Shown here one piece after another: positions 16,721 through 24,585 of a stretch of DNA of 64,000 nt. Under the pieces are notes generated by a model. It was given only the letters and a program-made list of their open reading frames with translations, searched no databases and had not been told where the DNA came from. The DNA comes from Actinoallomurus bryophytorum (lineage in GTDB: Bacteria; Actinomycetota; Actinomycetes; Streptosporangiales; Streptosporangiaceae). How positions within the stretch are numbered: the stretch's first letter is position 1; every line of letters starts with the position of its first letter. The position numbers were made by a program, and so were the translations under genes. The DNA is taken from contig NZ_VFOZ01000001.1 of NCBI RefSeq assembly GCF_006716425.1, forward strand, positions 7,521,237-7,585,236. Direction: 5' to 3'.

Positions 16721-18421
16721 TCACTTGTACATGGTCTGGTTCATGGTTCCGGGCGCGTACACGTCGGTGTCGATCCACACGTTGATGAGCGACGGTCTGC
16801 CCGACTCACGCGCGCGCTCCAGGGCGGGCCGGATGTCGCCCGGCTCACGGACCTCCTCGCCGTGGCCGCCGAGCATCTTGGCGAACTCGCTGTAGGGGAC
16901 GTCGCCGAGTGTGTTGCCGACCCGCTCGCGGTCCTTGCCGTACTTGGCCGCCTGCCCGTAGCGGATCTGGTTCATCGAGGAGTTGTTGCCGACGATCCCG
17001 ACGAACGGCAGGTCGAAGCGGACCAGCGTCTCGAAGTCCCAGCCGGTGAGGCTGAACGCGCCGTCGCCGAACAGGGCGACGACCTCCTTGTCCGGCCGGG
17101 CCTGCTTGGCGGCCATCACGAACGGGATGCCGACACCGAGAGTGCCGAGCGGGCCGGGGTCCATCCAGTGGCCGGGGGACTTGGGCTGCACGACCTGCCC
17201 GGAGAAGGTGACGATGTCGCCGCCGTCGCCGACGTAGATCGAGTCCTCGGTGAGGAACTCGTTGATCTCGTGCACGAGCCGGTACGGGTGGATCGGCGAG
17301 GCGTCGGAGTGCTGCAGCGGCAGCCGCTTCTCGTAGGCCCGTGTCTCCTCGGACCGGAGCTCCTCCAGCCATGCCTTACGCCCGGCGGCGCCGTTGTCGC
17401 CACGCCCGGAGGCGGCCTGGGTGACGGCGGACAGGATGAGGCCCGCGTCGCCGACGATGCCCAGGTCGACGTCCCTGTTCTTACCGACCGTGCGGTAGTC
17501 CAGGTCGATCTGGACCACCGTGGCGTCGGGGGAGAGGCGGCGCCCATAGCCCATACGGAAGTCGAACGGCGTGCCGACGATGACGATGACGTCGGCGTTG
17601 TTGAACGCGTAACGCCGTGAGAGCTGGTAGTGGTGCGGATCGCCCGGCGGCAGGGTGCCGCGGCCGGCGCCGTTCATGTACGCGGGCACGTTGAGCGCGC
17701 GCACCAGCTCGGCCGCGGCCGAGGTCGCCCGGGTGGTCCAGGTCTGGCTGCCGAGCAGGATGCACGGCTTGTCGGCGTTCACCAGCAGGTCGGCCAGGCG
17801 CTCGATGGCCGCGGGATCGCCCTGCTGACGCGTCGAGGCGCGGTACCGTCCGGGCTCCGGTACTCGCGCCTTCTCCCGCGGCACCTTGGCGTCGAGCACG
17901 TCGCGGGGGATCTCGAGGAACGACGGGCCGGGCGCGCCGTTGTAGCACTCGCGGAAGGCCATCGAGACGATGTCCGCGACGCGCTCGGTGTGCGGGACGG
18001 TGGCGGCGAACTTGGTGATCGGCGCCATCATGTCGACGTGCGGCAGGTCCTGTAGTGAGCCCATCTTGTGCTGGCTCAGCGCGCCCTGGCCGCCGATGAG
18101 CAGCATCGGGCTCTCCGCACGCAGCGCGTTCGCGACCCCGGTGACGGCGTCAGTCGTCCCGGGCCCCGCCGTGACGACGGCGCAGCCGGCCTTTCCGGTG
18201 ATGCGGGCATGGCCGTCGGCGGCGTGCGCGGCGACCTGCTCATGGCGTACGTCGATGACCTTGATGCCCTCGTCGACGCAGCCGTCGTAGATATCGATGA
18301 TGTGGCCGCCGCAAAGCGTGTAGATCACGTCGACGCCCTCCGCCTTGAGGGCCTTGGCGACGAGATGCCCACCTGAGATGAGGTCCGTGGCTTGGGGTTC
18401 CGGCTCGGGTGACGTGGCCAT
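16721..18421 (-). CDS. ThDP-dependent oxalyl-CoA decarboxylase / 2-hydroxyacyl-CoA lyase-like enzyme
   Basis: The 566-residue enzyme has the three domains of the acetolactate synthase fold: an N-terminal PYR domain with catalytic glutamate in DVRHEQVAAHAADG, a central domain, and a PP domain with the ThDP-metal motif FGDGAFSLTGWDFETL...GNN. Placed first in the frc operon, its most economical role is oxalyl-CoA decarboxylase giving formyl-CoA and CO2. However, the segment after GGQGAL reads SQHKMGSLQDLPHVDMM and resembles 2-hydroxyacyl-CoA lyases or ILVBL proteins. Classical Oxc has SSEREIVDLQQGDYEE there. The chemistry is therefore inferred. ATG 18421 is chosen; an upstream TTG at 18433 is possible, with AAGGAG directly before it. 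Confidence 0.8.
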   Translation of the reverse strand: MATSPEPEPQATDLISGGHLVAKALKAEGVDVIYTLCGGHIIDIYDGCVDEGIKVIDVRHEQVAAHAADGHARITGKAGCAVVTAGPGTTDAVTGVANALRAESPMLLIGGQGALSQHKMGSLQDLPHVDMMAPITKFAATVPHTERVADIVSMAFRECYNGAPGPSFLEIPRDVLDAKVPREKARVPEPGRYRASTRQQGDPAAIERLADLLVNADKPCILLGSQTWTTRATSAAAELVRALNVPAYMNGAGRGTLPPGDPHHYQLSRRYAFNNADVIVIVGTPFDFRMGYGRRLSPDATVVQIDLDYRTVGKNRDVDLGIVGDAGLILSAVTQAASGRGDNGAAGRKAWLEELRSEETRAYEKRLPLQHSDASPIHPYRLVHEINEFLTEDSIYVGDGGDIVTFSGQVVQPKSPGHWMDPGPLGTLGVGIPFVMAAKQARPDKEVVALFGDGAFSLTGWDFETLVRFDLPFVGIVGNNSSMNQIRYGQAAKYGKDRERVGNTLGDVPYSEFAKMLGGHGEEVREPGDIRPALERARESGRPSLINVWIDTDVYAPGTMNQTMYK

Positions 18422-18510
18422 GTCCTGCGTCAACTCCTTACATTCGGTGGCTCGTTTTCCTGGTGTCGTGCCAGGTCAAAGCCGTTGTGGCGCCGGTGAA
18501 CTCAACATTG

Positions 18511-18534
18511 CATACAGTCGACGAATACTGTATG
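18511..18534. promoter_or_regulatory. Predicted GntR operator in the divergent promoter of the decarboxylase and sucC operons (site D)
   Basis: CATACAGT (18511-18518) and ACTGTATG (18527-18534) form a perfect 8-bp inverted repeat with an 8-base spacer, and ATACTGTAT at 18525-18533 is itself a palindromic core. It lies midway in the 208-base gap between two divergent operons, so one site could control both. Confidence 0.7.
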
Positions 18535-18641
18535 AAGACTGTGACACGGCACACAGCGGAATGTCCAGAGTGAGATTCGGCGACTCGGACGCCGGGGCCG
18601 AACGGGGGCGCGGCCGACGGTGATGAGCAGGAGGAACGCCA

Positions 18642-19832
18642 GTGGATCTGTTCGAACATCAGGCGAAGGAGCTCTTCGCGGAGCACGGTGTCCCGGTCCC
18701 GGCCGGGAAGATCGCCACGACACCGGAGGAGGCCCGTGCGATCGCCACGGGATTCGCCGCCGCCGGTACGTCACGCGTGGTGGTCAAGGCACAGGTGAAG
18801 GCCGGTGGCCGCGGGAAGGCCGGCGGCGTGAAGGTGGCCGACTCACCGGAGGAGACCGAGGAGAGGGCGCGCCAGATCCTCGGCATGGACATCAAGGGCC
18901 ACACGGTCCACAAGGTTCTGGTCGAGGAGGCCAGTGCCATCGCGCAGGAGTACTACTTCTCCTTCCTGCTCGACCGCGCCAACCGGACCTTCCTGGCCAT
19001 CTGCTCGGCCGAGGGCGGCATGGAGATCGAGGAGGTCGCGGCCGCGAACCCGGACGCGGTGGCCCAGGTGCCGGTCTCGGCCCTGACCGGCGTGAACCGC
19101 GACAAGGCGCGCGGCATCGTCACCGCCGCAGGGCTCCCCGAGGCCGCGAAGGAGGGCGCGGCCCGGCTGGTCGAACGCCTGTGGGCCGTCTTCGTGAGCG
19201 AGGACGCCACGCTCGTGGAGGTCAACCCGCTGATCCTTACCGCCCGTGGCCAGGTGAAGGCGCTGGACGGCAAGGTGACGCTGGACGGCAACGCCGGTTT
19301 CCGCCGCCCCGGCCACGCGGCCCTCGAAGACGAGGCGTCGGCCGATCCGCTGGAGGCCAGGGCGAGGGAGAAGAACCTCAACTACGTCAAGCTGGACGGT
19401 TCGGTCGGGGTCATCGGTAACGGTGCCGGTCTGGTCATGTCGACGCTGGACGTCGTCGCGTACGCGGGTGAGGAGTTCGGTGGGCAGAAGCCGGCGAACT
19501 TCCTGGACATCGGTGGTGGCGCTTCGGCCGAGGTGATGGCCAACGGTATGGAGATCGTGCTGGGTGACCCTGCGGTCAAGAGCGTGTTCATCAATGTGTT
19601 CGGTGGCATCACGTCCGGTGACGCGGTGGCGAACGGGATCGTGCAGGCGGTCAAGTTGCTGGGTGAGCGTGGCGAGACCGTGGACCGGCCGATCGTGGTG
19701 CGCCTGGACGGTAACAACGCGGAGGAGGGCCGGCGGATCCTCGACGAGGCGGCGATTCCGGTCATCGAGCAGGTCGAGACGATGGACGAGGCGGCGCGTC
19801 GCGCCGCCGAGCTTGCTTCGGCGGGGGTGTGA
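18642..19832 (+). CDS. sucC: Succinate--CoA ligase (ADP-forming) beta subunit
   Basis: The 396-residue beta subunit has an ATP-grasp domain (residues 1-235; [14 protein letters not shown] and VEVNPLI) and the C-terminal CoA-ligase domain ([23 protein letters not shown]). With SucD it interconverts succinate, CoA and ATP with succinyl-CoA. It heads a plus-strand operon divergent from the frc operon rather than lying near TCA genes. It may therefore be a paralogue supplying succinyl-CoA as CoA donor, or activating another dicarboxylate. The GTG at 18642 has AGGAGG ribosome sequence ending about 7 bases upstream. Confidence 0.9.
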   Translation: MDLFEHQAKELFAEHGVPVPAGKIATTPEEARAIATGFAAAGTSRVVVKAQVKAGGRGKAGGVKVADSPEETEERARQILGMDIKGHTVHKVLVEEASAIAQEYYFSFLLDRANRTFLAICSAEGGMEIEEVAAANPDAVAQVPVSALTGVNRDKARGIVTAAGLPEAAKEGAARLVERLWAVFVSEDATLVEVNPLILTARGQVKALDGKVTLDGNAGFRRPGHAALEDEASADPLEARAREKNLNYVKLDGSVGVIGNGAGLVMSTLDVVAYAGEEFGGQKPANFLDIGGGASAEVMANGMEIVLGDPAVKSVFINVFGGITSGDAVANGIVQAVKLLGERGETVDRPIVVRLDGNNAEEGRRILDEAAIPVIEQVETMDEAARRAAELASAGV

Positions 19833-19833
19833 G

Positions 19834-20730
19834 ATGGCGGTCTGGCTGACGGAGAACAGCAAGGTCATCGTTCAGGGGATGACCGGTTCTGAGGGGTCGA
19901 AGCACACCGCGCGGATGTTGCGTGCCGGTACGAACGTGGTCGGTGGCGTCAACGCGCGCAAGGCCGGGCAGCGCGTGTCCTTCGAGGGACACGACCTGCC
20001 GGTCTTCGGCACGGTGAAAGAGGCGATGTCCGCGACCGGCGCCGATGTGTCGGTGGTCTTCGTCCCGCCGAGGTTCAGCAAGGACGCGGTGATCGAGGCG
20101 ATCGACGCGGAGCTTCCGCTGTGCATCGTGATCACCGAGGGAATCCCGGTCCACGACAGCGTCTACTTCTGGGGCCAGGCGGTGGCGAAGGGCAACAGGA
20201 CCCGGATCATCGGCCCGAACTGCCCGGGCATCGTCTCGCCGGGCAGGTCCAATGCGGGGATCATTCCGGCGGACATCACGACGCCGGGGCGGATCGGGCT
20301 GGTGTCGAAGTCCGGGACGCTGACGTATCAGATGATGTACGAGCTGCGGGACATCGGGTTCTCGACCTGTATCGGTATCGGTGGTGACCCGGTGATCGGG
20401 ACCACGCACATCGATGCTCTGGAGGCTTTTCAGGCCGACCCGGAGACCGACGCGATCGTGATGATCGGTGAGATCGGCGGGGACGCCGAGGAGCGTGCGG
20501 CGGCCTACGTCGAGCAGCACGTGACCAAGCCGGTCGTGGGTTATGTCGCCGGTTTCACCGCGCCCGAGGGCAAGACGATGGGTCATGCGGGTGCGATCGT
20601 GTCGGGTTCGTCCGGCACGGCCGAGGCGAAGAAGGAAGCGCTGGAGAAGGTCGGCGTCCGCGTCGGCAAGACCCCGTCCGAGACCGCACGCCTCATGCGC
20701 GAGTGCCTCGCCGCCGCGACGAACGCGTGA
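19834..20730 (+). CDS. sucD: Succinate--CoA ligase (ADP-forming) alpha subunit
   Basis: The 298-residue alpha subunit has the CoA-binding Rossmann domain ([18 protein letters not shown]), the [11 protein letters not shown] loop and the phosphohistidine H251 in [13 protein letters not shown]. It starts 1 base after the sucC stop, as expected for a stoichiometric pair. Length and motifs are ordinary. Whether this is the cell's TCA-cycle enzyme or a dedicated copy for the oxalate island cannot be told from this window. Confidence 0.92.
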   Translation: MAVWLTENSKVIVQGMTGSEGSKHTARMLRAGTNVVGGVNARKAGQRVSFEGHDLPVFGTVKEAMSATGADVSVVFVPPRFSKDAVIEAIDAELPLCIVITEGIPVHDSVYFWGQAVAKGNRTRIIGPNCPGIVSPGRSNAGIIPADITTPGRIGLVSKSGTLTYQMMYELRDIGFSTCIGIGGDPVIGTTHIDALEAFQADPETDAIVMIGEIGGDAEERAAAYVEQHVTKPVVGYVAGFTAPEGKTMGHAGAIVSGSSGTAEAKKEALEKVGVRVGKTPSETARLMRECLAAATNA

Positions 20731-20739
20731 TGGCATGCG

Positions 20740-21153
20740 ATGGCGCCCAACACCGATCTGCTCGTCGCACGCGCGTCGCTCCGGCGGCCACTCGTCCCTC
20801 GCCTGAAGTCTCCGCGCACCGGCGTGGCGATTCTCAGCTGCATGGACGCCCGGCTGAACGTCTTCGCCATCTTCGGCCTGGCCGAGGGTGACGCCCACGT
20901 GATCCGCAATGCCGGCGGCTGCGTCACCGACGACGTCATCCGCTCCCTCGCCGTCAGCCAGAGCCTCGGCGGCACCCGGGAGATCGTGCTCCTCCACCAC
21001 GAGGACTGCGCCGCCGTCTCCGACCCCGGCGACGACCTGCGCCGGTGCCTCGCCCGCTTGAGGAGGACCACGCTGCTCCCGCACACGGACGCGATCCGCG
21101 GCTTCGTCTACGAGGCCGGCGGTTCGCTTCGCGAGTCACGTCCCCAGGAGTGA
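20740..21153 (+). CDS. Short beta-class carbonic anhydrase
   Basis: The 137-residue protein carries the beta-carbonic anhydrase zinc ligands C34 (CMDAR, with D36 and R38), H87 and C90 (HHEDC), and HVIRNAGG. It closely resembles the mini beta-class enzymes of mycobacteria but lacks about 25 residues between the second cysteine and the C-terminal LRGFVYE-like region. It hydrates CO2 to bicarbonate, which suits a pathway releasing CO2 from oxalyl-CoA and formate. It sits 9 bases after sucD and 1 base before the isomerase gene, so it is part of the operon. Confidence 0.85.
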   Translation: MAPNTDLLVARASLRRPLVPRLKSPRTGVAILSCMDARLNVFAIFGLAEGDAHVIRNAGGCVTDDVIRSLAVSQSLGGTREIVLLHHEDCAAVSDPGDDLRRCLARLRRTTLLPHTDAIRGFVYEAGGSLRESRPQE

Positions 21154-21154
21154 G

Positions 21155-21964
21155 ATGCGCTACGACGTCAACCTGTCCATCCTGTTCACCGAGCTGCCAC
21201 TCCTCGAACGGCCCGCCGCCGCTCGCGCCGCCGGATTCGAGGCGGTCGAGCTGTGGTGGCCGTTCCCGGTCCCGGTGCCCGGGGACCGTGAGATCGACGC
21301 GCTGCTCAGCGCCCTCGACGACGCGGGCGTACGGCTCGTCGGTCTCAACTTCGACGCCGGCGACATGGCCGCCGGAGACCGCGGGCTGGTCTCCCGCCCG
21401 TACGACTCCGCGCGGTTCCGTGCCAACATCGACGTGACCGTGGGCATCGCCGAGGCCACGGGCTGCCGGGTGCTGAACGCCCTGTACGGAAAGCGCGTCC
21501 ACGGGCTGGATCCCCACGCCCAGGACGACCTGGCCATCACCAACCTCGGCCTGGCGGCGGAGGCGGCGCGGCGCTGCGACGCCACGGTGGTCGTGGAGGC
21601 GCTCAACTCCCACGAGAACGCCGGTTATCCGCTGACCTCGTCGCATGCGGCGCTCTCCGTCATCGACCGGGTCCGCGACCAGGCCGGCACGGGCAACGTC
21701 GCGTTCCTCGCCGACCTCTATCACCTCGCCCGTATGGGCGAGGACCCTCTCACCGTCATCGGCCGCCATGCCCCCGACTTCGGGCACGTCCAGATCGCCG
21801 ACGTGCCCGGACGCGGCCAGCCCGGCACCGGAGACCTCGCGTACGCCGACGTGCTCGCCGCACTCGAGGCCGCCGGGTACACGGGCTTCGTCGGCCTGGA
21901 GTACCGGCCCGTGGGGCCGAGCGCGGACAGCTTCGGATGGCTCCCCACCAAGGAGAACGCGTGA
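21155..21964 (+). CDS. hyi: Hydroxypyruvate isomerase
   Basis: The 269-residue TIM-barrel protein of the AP-endonuclease 2 fold interconverts hydroxypyruvate and tartronate semialdehyde. Motifs include NLSILFTE at the N-terminus, GFEAVELWWPF, a metal-ligand glutamate in VVVEALNS, FLADLYHLARMGED and GHVQIADVPGRGQPGTG with the second catalytic glutamate in FVGLEY. It is followed by tartronate semialdehyde reductase and glyoxylate carboligase with 4-base overlaps. This is the standard glycerate-pathway set. Confidence 0.9.
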   Translation: MRYDVNLSILFTELPLLERPAAARAAGFEAVELWWPFPVPVPGDREIDALLSALDDAGVRLVGLNFDAGDMAAGDRGLVSRPYDSARFRANIDVTVGIAEATGCRVLNALYGKRVHGLDPHAQDDLAITNLGLAAEAARRCDATVVVEALNSHENAGYPLTSSHAALSVIDRVRDQAGTGNVAFLADLYHLARMGEDPLTVIGRHAPDFGHVQIADVPGRGQPGTGDLAYADVLAALEAAGYTGFVGLEYRPVGPSADSFGWLPTKENA

Positions 21965-22845
21965 AGAACATCGGTTTCATCGGACTGGGCATCATGGGCG
22001 GCCCGATGGCGGCGAACCTGGCGCGGGCCGGTCACTCCGTCGTCGGCTACGACCTGGGCCCGGACCGCGTCGAACGGCTCACCGACGCGGGCGGCCGCGG
22101 CGCGGCCGACCTGGCCGAGGCCGTCGCGGGCGCGGACGTGGTCATCACCATGCTCCCGGACTCTCCGGACGTGGAGGGTGTGGCGCTCGGCCCGGACGGC
22201 ATCATGCGGCAGGCCCGGCCGGGCTCGCTCTACATCGACATGAGCACGGTGCGCCCGGAGACGGGCCGCCGGCTCGCGCAGGCGGGCGCGGTCACCGGCG
22301 TGCACGTGCTGGACGCCCCGGTCAGCGGCGGTGAGCCGGGCGCCGTCGAGGGACGCCTCTCCATCATGGTGGGCGGCGCCGAGGAGGACTTCGCCACCGC
22401 CATGCCGCTGTTCGAGGTCCTCGGCGCCACGATCGTCCACGTCGGTCCCGCGGGCGCGGGCCAGACCGTCAAGGCCGCCAACCAGCTCGTCGTCGGCGGC
22501 GTCTACGCGCTGGTCGCCGAGGCGCTCGTGCTGCTGGAGGCGTCGGGTGTCGACGGCAAGACCGGCCTCGACGTCCTCGCCGGCGGCCTGGCGGGCAGCC
22601 GCATTCTCGACCTCAAACGCGAGTCGATGGTGAACCGCGAGTTCGCTCCCGGGTTCCGCGTCGACCTGCACCACAAGGACATGGGCATCGCGCTGGCGGC
22701 CGCGCGGGAGGCGGGTGTCGCCCTGCCGATGACCGGGCTCGTCGCCCAGGTCATGGCCGCGGCCCGCGCCCAGGGGTACGGCTCGCTCGACCACTCCGCC
22801 CTGCTCAAAGTGATCGAGAACCTCTCCGGGAAGGACCAGGCGTGA
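21961..22845 (+). CDS. glxR: Tartronate semialdehyde reductase (2-hydroxy-3-oxopropionate reductase)
   Basis: The 294-residue beta-hydroxyacid dehydrogenase has the NAD(P) site IGFIGLGIMGGPMAANL at the N-terminus, the substrate motif DAPVSGGEPGA and the catalytic lysine in GQTVKAANQLVV. It reduces tartronate semialdehyde to glycerate, completing glyoxylate assimilation. The GTG at 21961 overlaps the isomerase stop by 4 bases; the longer frame from 21937 reads out of the isomerase gene and is not favoured. Confidence 0.9.
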   Translation: MKNIGFIGLGIMGGPMAANLARAGHSVVGYDLGPDRVERLTDAGGRGAADLAEAVAGADVVITMLPDSPDVEGVALGPDGIMRQARPGSLYIDMSTVRPETGRRLAQAGAVTGVHVLDAPVSGGEPGAVEGRLSIMVGGAEEDFATAMPLFEVLGATIVHVGPAGAGQTVKAANQLVVGGVYALVAEALVLLEASGVDGKTGLDVLAGGLAGSRILDLKRESMVNREFAPGFRVDLHHKDMGIALAAAREAGVALPMTGLVAQVMAAARAQGYGSLDHSALLKVIENLSGKDQA

Positions 22846-24560
22846 ACAGAATCCCCTGCATGGAGGCGGCCGTACGGGTCCTGGAGTCCGAGGGCGTCGA
22901 CACGATCTTCGGAATCCCGGGAGCGGCGATCCTGCCGTTCTACGCGGCCCTGCGTACGAGCCCGATCAACCACATCACGGTGCGGCACGAGGAGGGCGGG
23001 ACGCACGCGGCCGACGGATGGTCACGCGTCACCGGGAACGTCGGCGTCTGCGTCGGCACCTCCGGCCCGGCCGGCACCAACATGATCACCGGGCTCTACA
23101 CGGCGCTCGCGGACTCGATCCCGATCGTCTGCATCACCGGCCAGGCGCCACGGGCCAAGCTGCACCAGGAATCGTTCCAGGCGGTGGACATCGTCGAGAT
23201 CGCCAAGCCGGTCTGCAAGTGGGCGGTGCAGCTGAAGGAACCGGCCCAGGCCCCCTGGGTGTTCCGCGAGGCGTTCCGCGTGGCGCGCTCGGGACGCCCC
23301 GGACCCGTCCTGATCGACCTGCCGCTGGACGTGCAGCGCGGTGAGTGCTTCTACGACCCGGATCTGGACGGCCCGTTCCCCGTGGAGGTGCCCGCGCCCA
23401 GGCCCGAGCCCATCCGCGCGGGCGTGGAGATGCTCCTCGCCGCCGAACGCCCGATCATCCTGGCCGGCGGGGGCGTCATCGTCGCCGACGCCGACGCCGA
23501 GCTGCGGGCACTGGCCGAGTACCTCCAGATCCCGGTCCAGGTCACCCTGATGGGCAAGGGCGCCTTCCCCGAGGACCACCCCCTGTTCGCCGGGATGGCG
23601 GGGATCCAGACCCAGACCAGGTGGGGCAACGCGGCGTTCCTGGAGTCCGACGCGGTGCTGGCGGTCGGGGCCCGGTTCGGCGACCGGCACACCGGCGACC
23701 TGGAGACCTACCGGCGCGGCCGGCGCTTCATCCACATCGACATCGAGCCCACCCAGATCGGCAAGGTCTTCGAACCGGACCTGGGCATCGTCGGGCACGC
23801 ACGGCCGGCGCTCGAGTCGCTGCTCGACCAGGCGCGTGCGGTCGGTACCGCCCGCCGGCCGGGGGAGTGGGTGAGCCGGGTCGCCGAGCTGCGTGCGACG
23901 CTGCCACGGCGCGACGACTTCGACGACACGCCCATCAAGCCGCCGCGGGTCTTCCGGGAGATCAACGACTTCTTCGGCCCGGACACCACGTTCGTCACCG
24001 CGATCGGGCTGTACCAGATCTGGTCCGGCCAGTTCCAGCGCACCTTCCTGCCCCGCCGCTATCTCGTCTGCGGCCAGGCCGGCCCGCTCGGCTGGGAGGT
24101 GCCGGCGGCGATGGGCGTCAAGTGCGCCTACCCCGACCGCACCGTGGTCGCCGTGGCGGGCGACTACTCCTTCCAGTTCCTGATGGAGGAGATCGCGGTC
24201 GCCGCGCAGTACCACATCCCCTTCGTCATCATCATGATCAACAATGAGTACCTCGGGCTCATCCGGCAGGCCGAGATCCCCTACGACATGAACTACGCCG
24301 TCGATCTCCACTACGGCGAGGGCGGCATCGACCACGTCAAGGTCATGGACGCCTTCGGCTGCCCGGCGCGCCGGGTCGAGCGCCCGGACGACATCCGCGG
24401 AGCGCTGGAGTGGGCCGCGCGGGAGAGCGAGCGCGCCCGGCTGCCGGTCCTCGTCGAGGTGATGGTGGAGCGGGAGGCCAACGCGGCGATGGGGCCGTCC
24501 CTGGACGCGATCAAGGAGTTCGAGCCCACTCCCGAACTGCTCCCTCTTTCCGGTCAGTGA
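22842..24560 (+). CDS. gcl: Glyoxylate carboligase
   Basis: The 572-residue ThDP and FAD enzyme condenses two glyoxylate molecules to tartronate semialdehyde and CO2. It has the acetolactate synthase fold. A diagnostic Gcl feature is that the usual catalytic glutamate of the PYR domain is a valine or similar: the segment reads GIPGAAILPFYAAL. Further marks are the RHEEGGTHAADGW region, GDYSFQFLMEEIAVA with the metal-binding NNEYLGLIRQ loop, and CGQAGPLGWEVPAAMG. The start overlaps glxR by 4 bases (GTGA). It is the key C2 to C3 step for any glyoxylate made from oxalate here. Confidence 0.9.
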   Translation: MNRIPCMEAAVRVLESEGVDTIFGIPGAAILPFYAALRTSPINHITVRHEEGGTHAADGWSRVTGNVGVCVGTSGPAGTNMITGLYTALADSIPIVCITGQAPRAKLHQESFQAVDIVEIAKPVCKWAVQLKEPAQAPWVFREAFRVARSGRPGPVLIDLPLDVQRGECFYDPDLDGPFPVEVPAPRPEPIRAGVEMLLAAERPIILAGGGVIVADADAELRALAEYLQIPVQVTLMGKGAFPEDHPLFAGMAGIQTQTRWGNAAFLESDAVLAVGARFGDRHTGDLETYRRGRRFIHIDIEPTQIGKVFEPDLGIVGHARPALESLLDQARAVGTARRPGEWVSRVAELRATLPRRDDFDDTPIKPPRVFREINDFFGPDTTFVTAIGLYQIWSGQFQRTFLPRRYLVCGQAGPLGWEVPAAMGVKCAYPDRTVVAVAGDYSFQFLMEEIAVAAQYHIPFVIIMINNEYLGLIRQAEIPYDMNYAVDLHYGEGGIDHVKVMDAFGCPARRVERPDDIRGALEWAARESERARLPVLVEVMVEREANAAMGPSLDAIKEFEPTPELLPLSGQ

Positions 24561-24562
24561 GT

Positions 24563-24575
24563 GCATACAGTATGC
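24563..24575. promoter_or_regulatory. Predicted GntR operator before the aldehyde dehydrogenase gene (site E)
   Basis: GCATACAGTATGC is a perfect 13-base palindrome 2 bases after the gcl stop and 10 bases before the start of the next gene, just ahead of GGAGG. It is the best single match to the island's palindrome and suggests the aldehyde dehydrogenase has its own regulated promoter. Confidence 0.65.
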
Positions 24576-24585
24576 GGAGGTCGTC

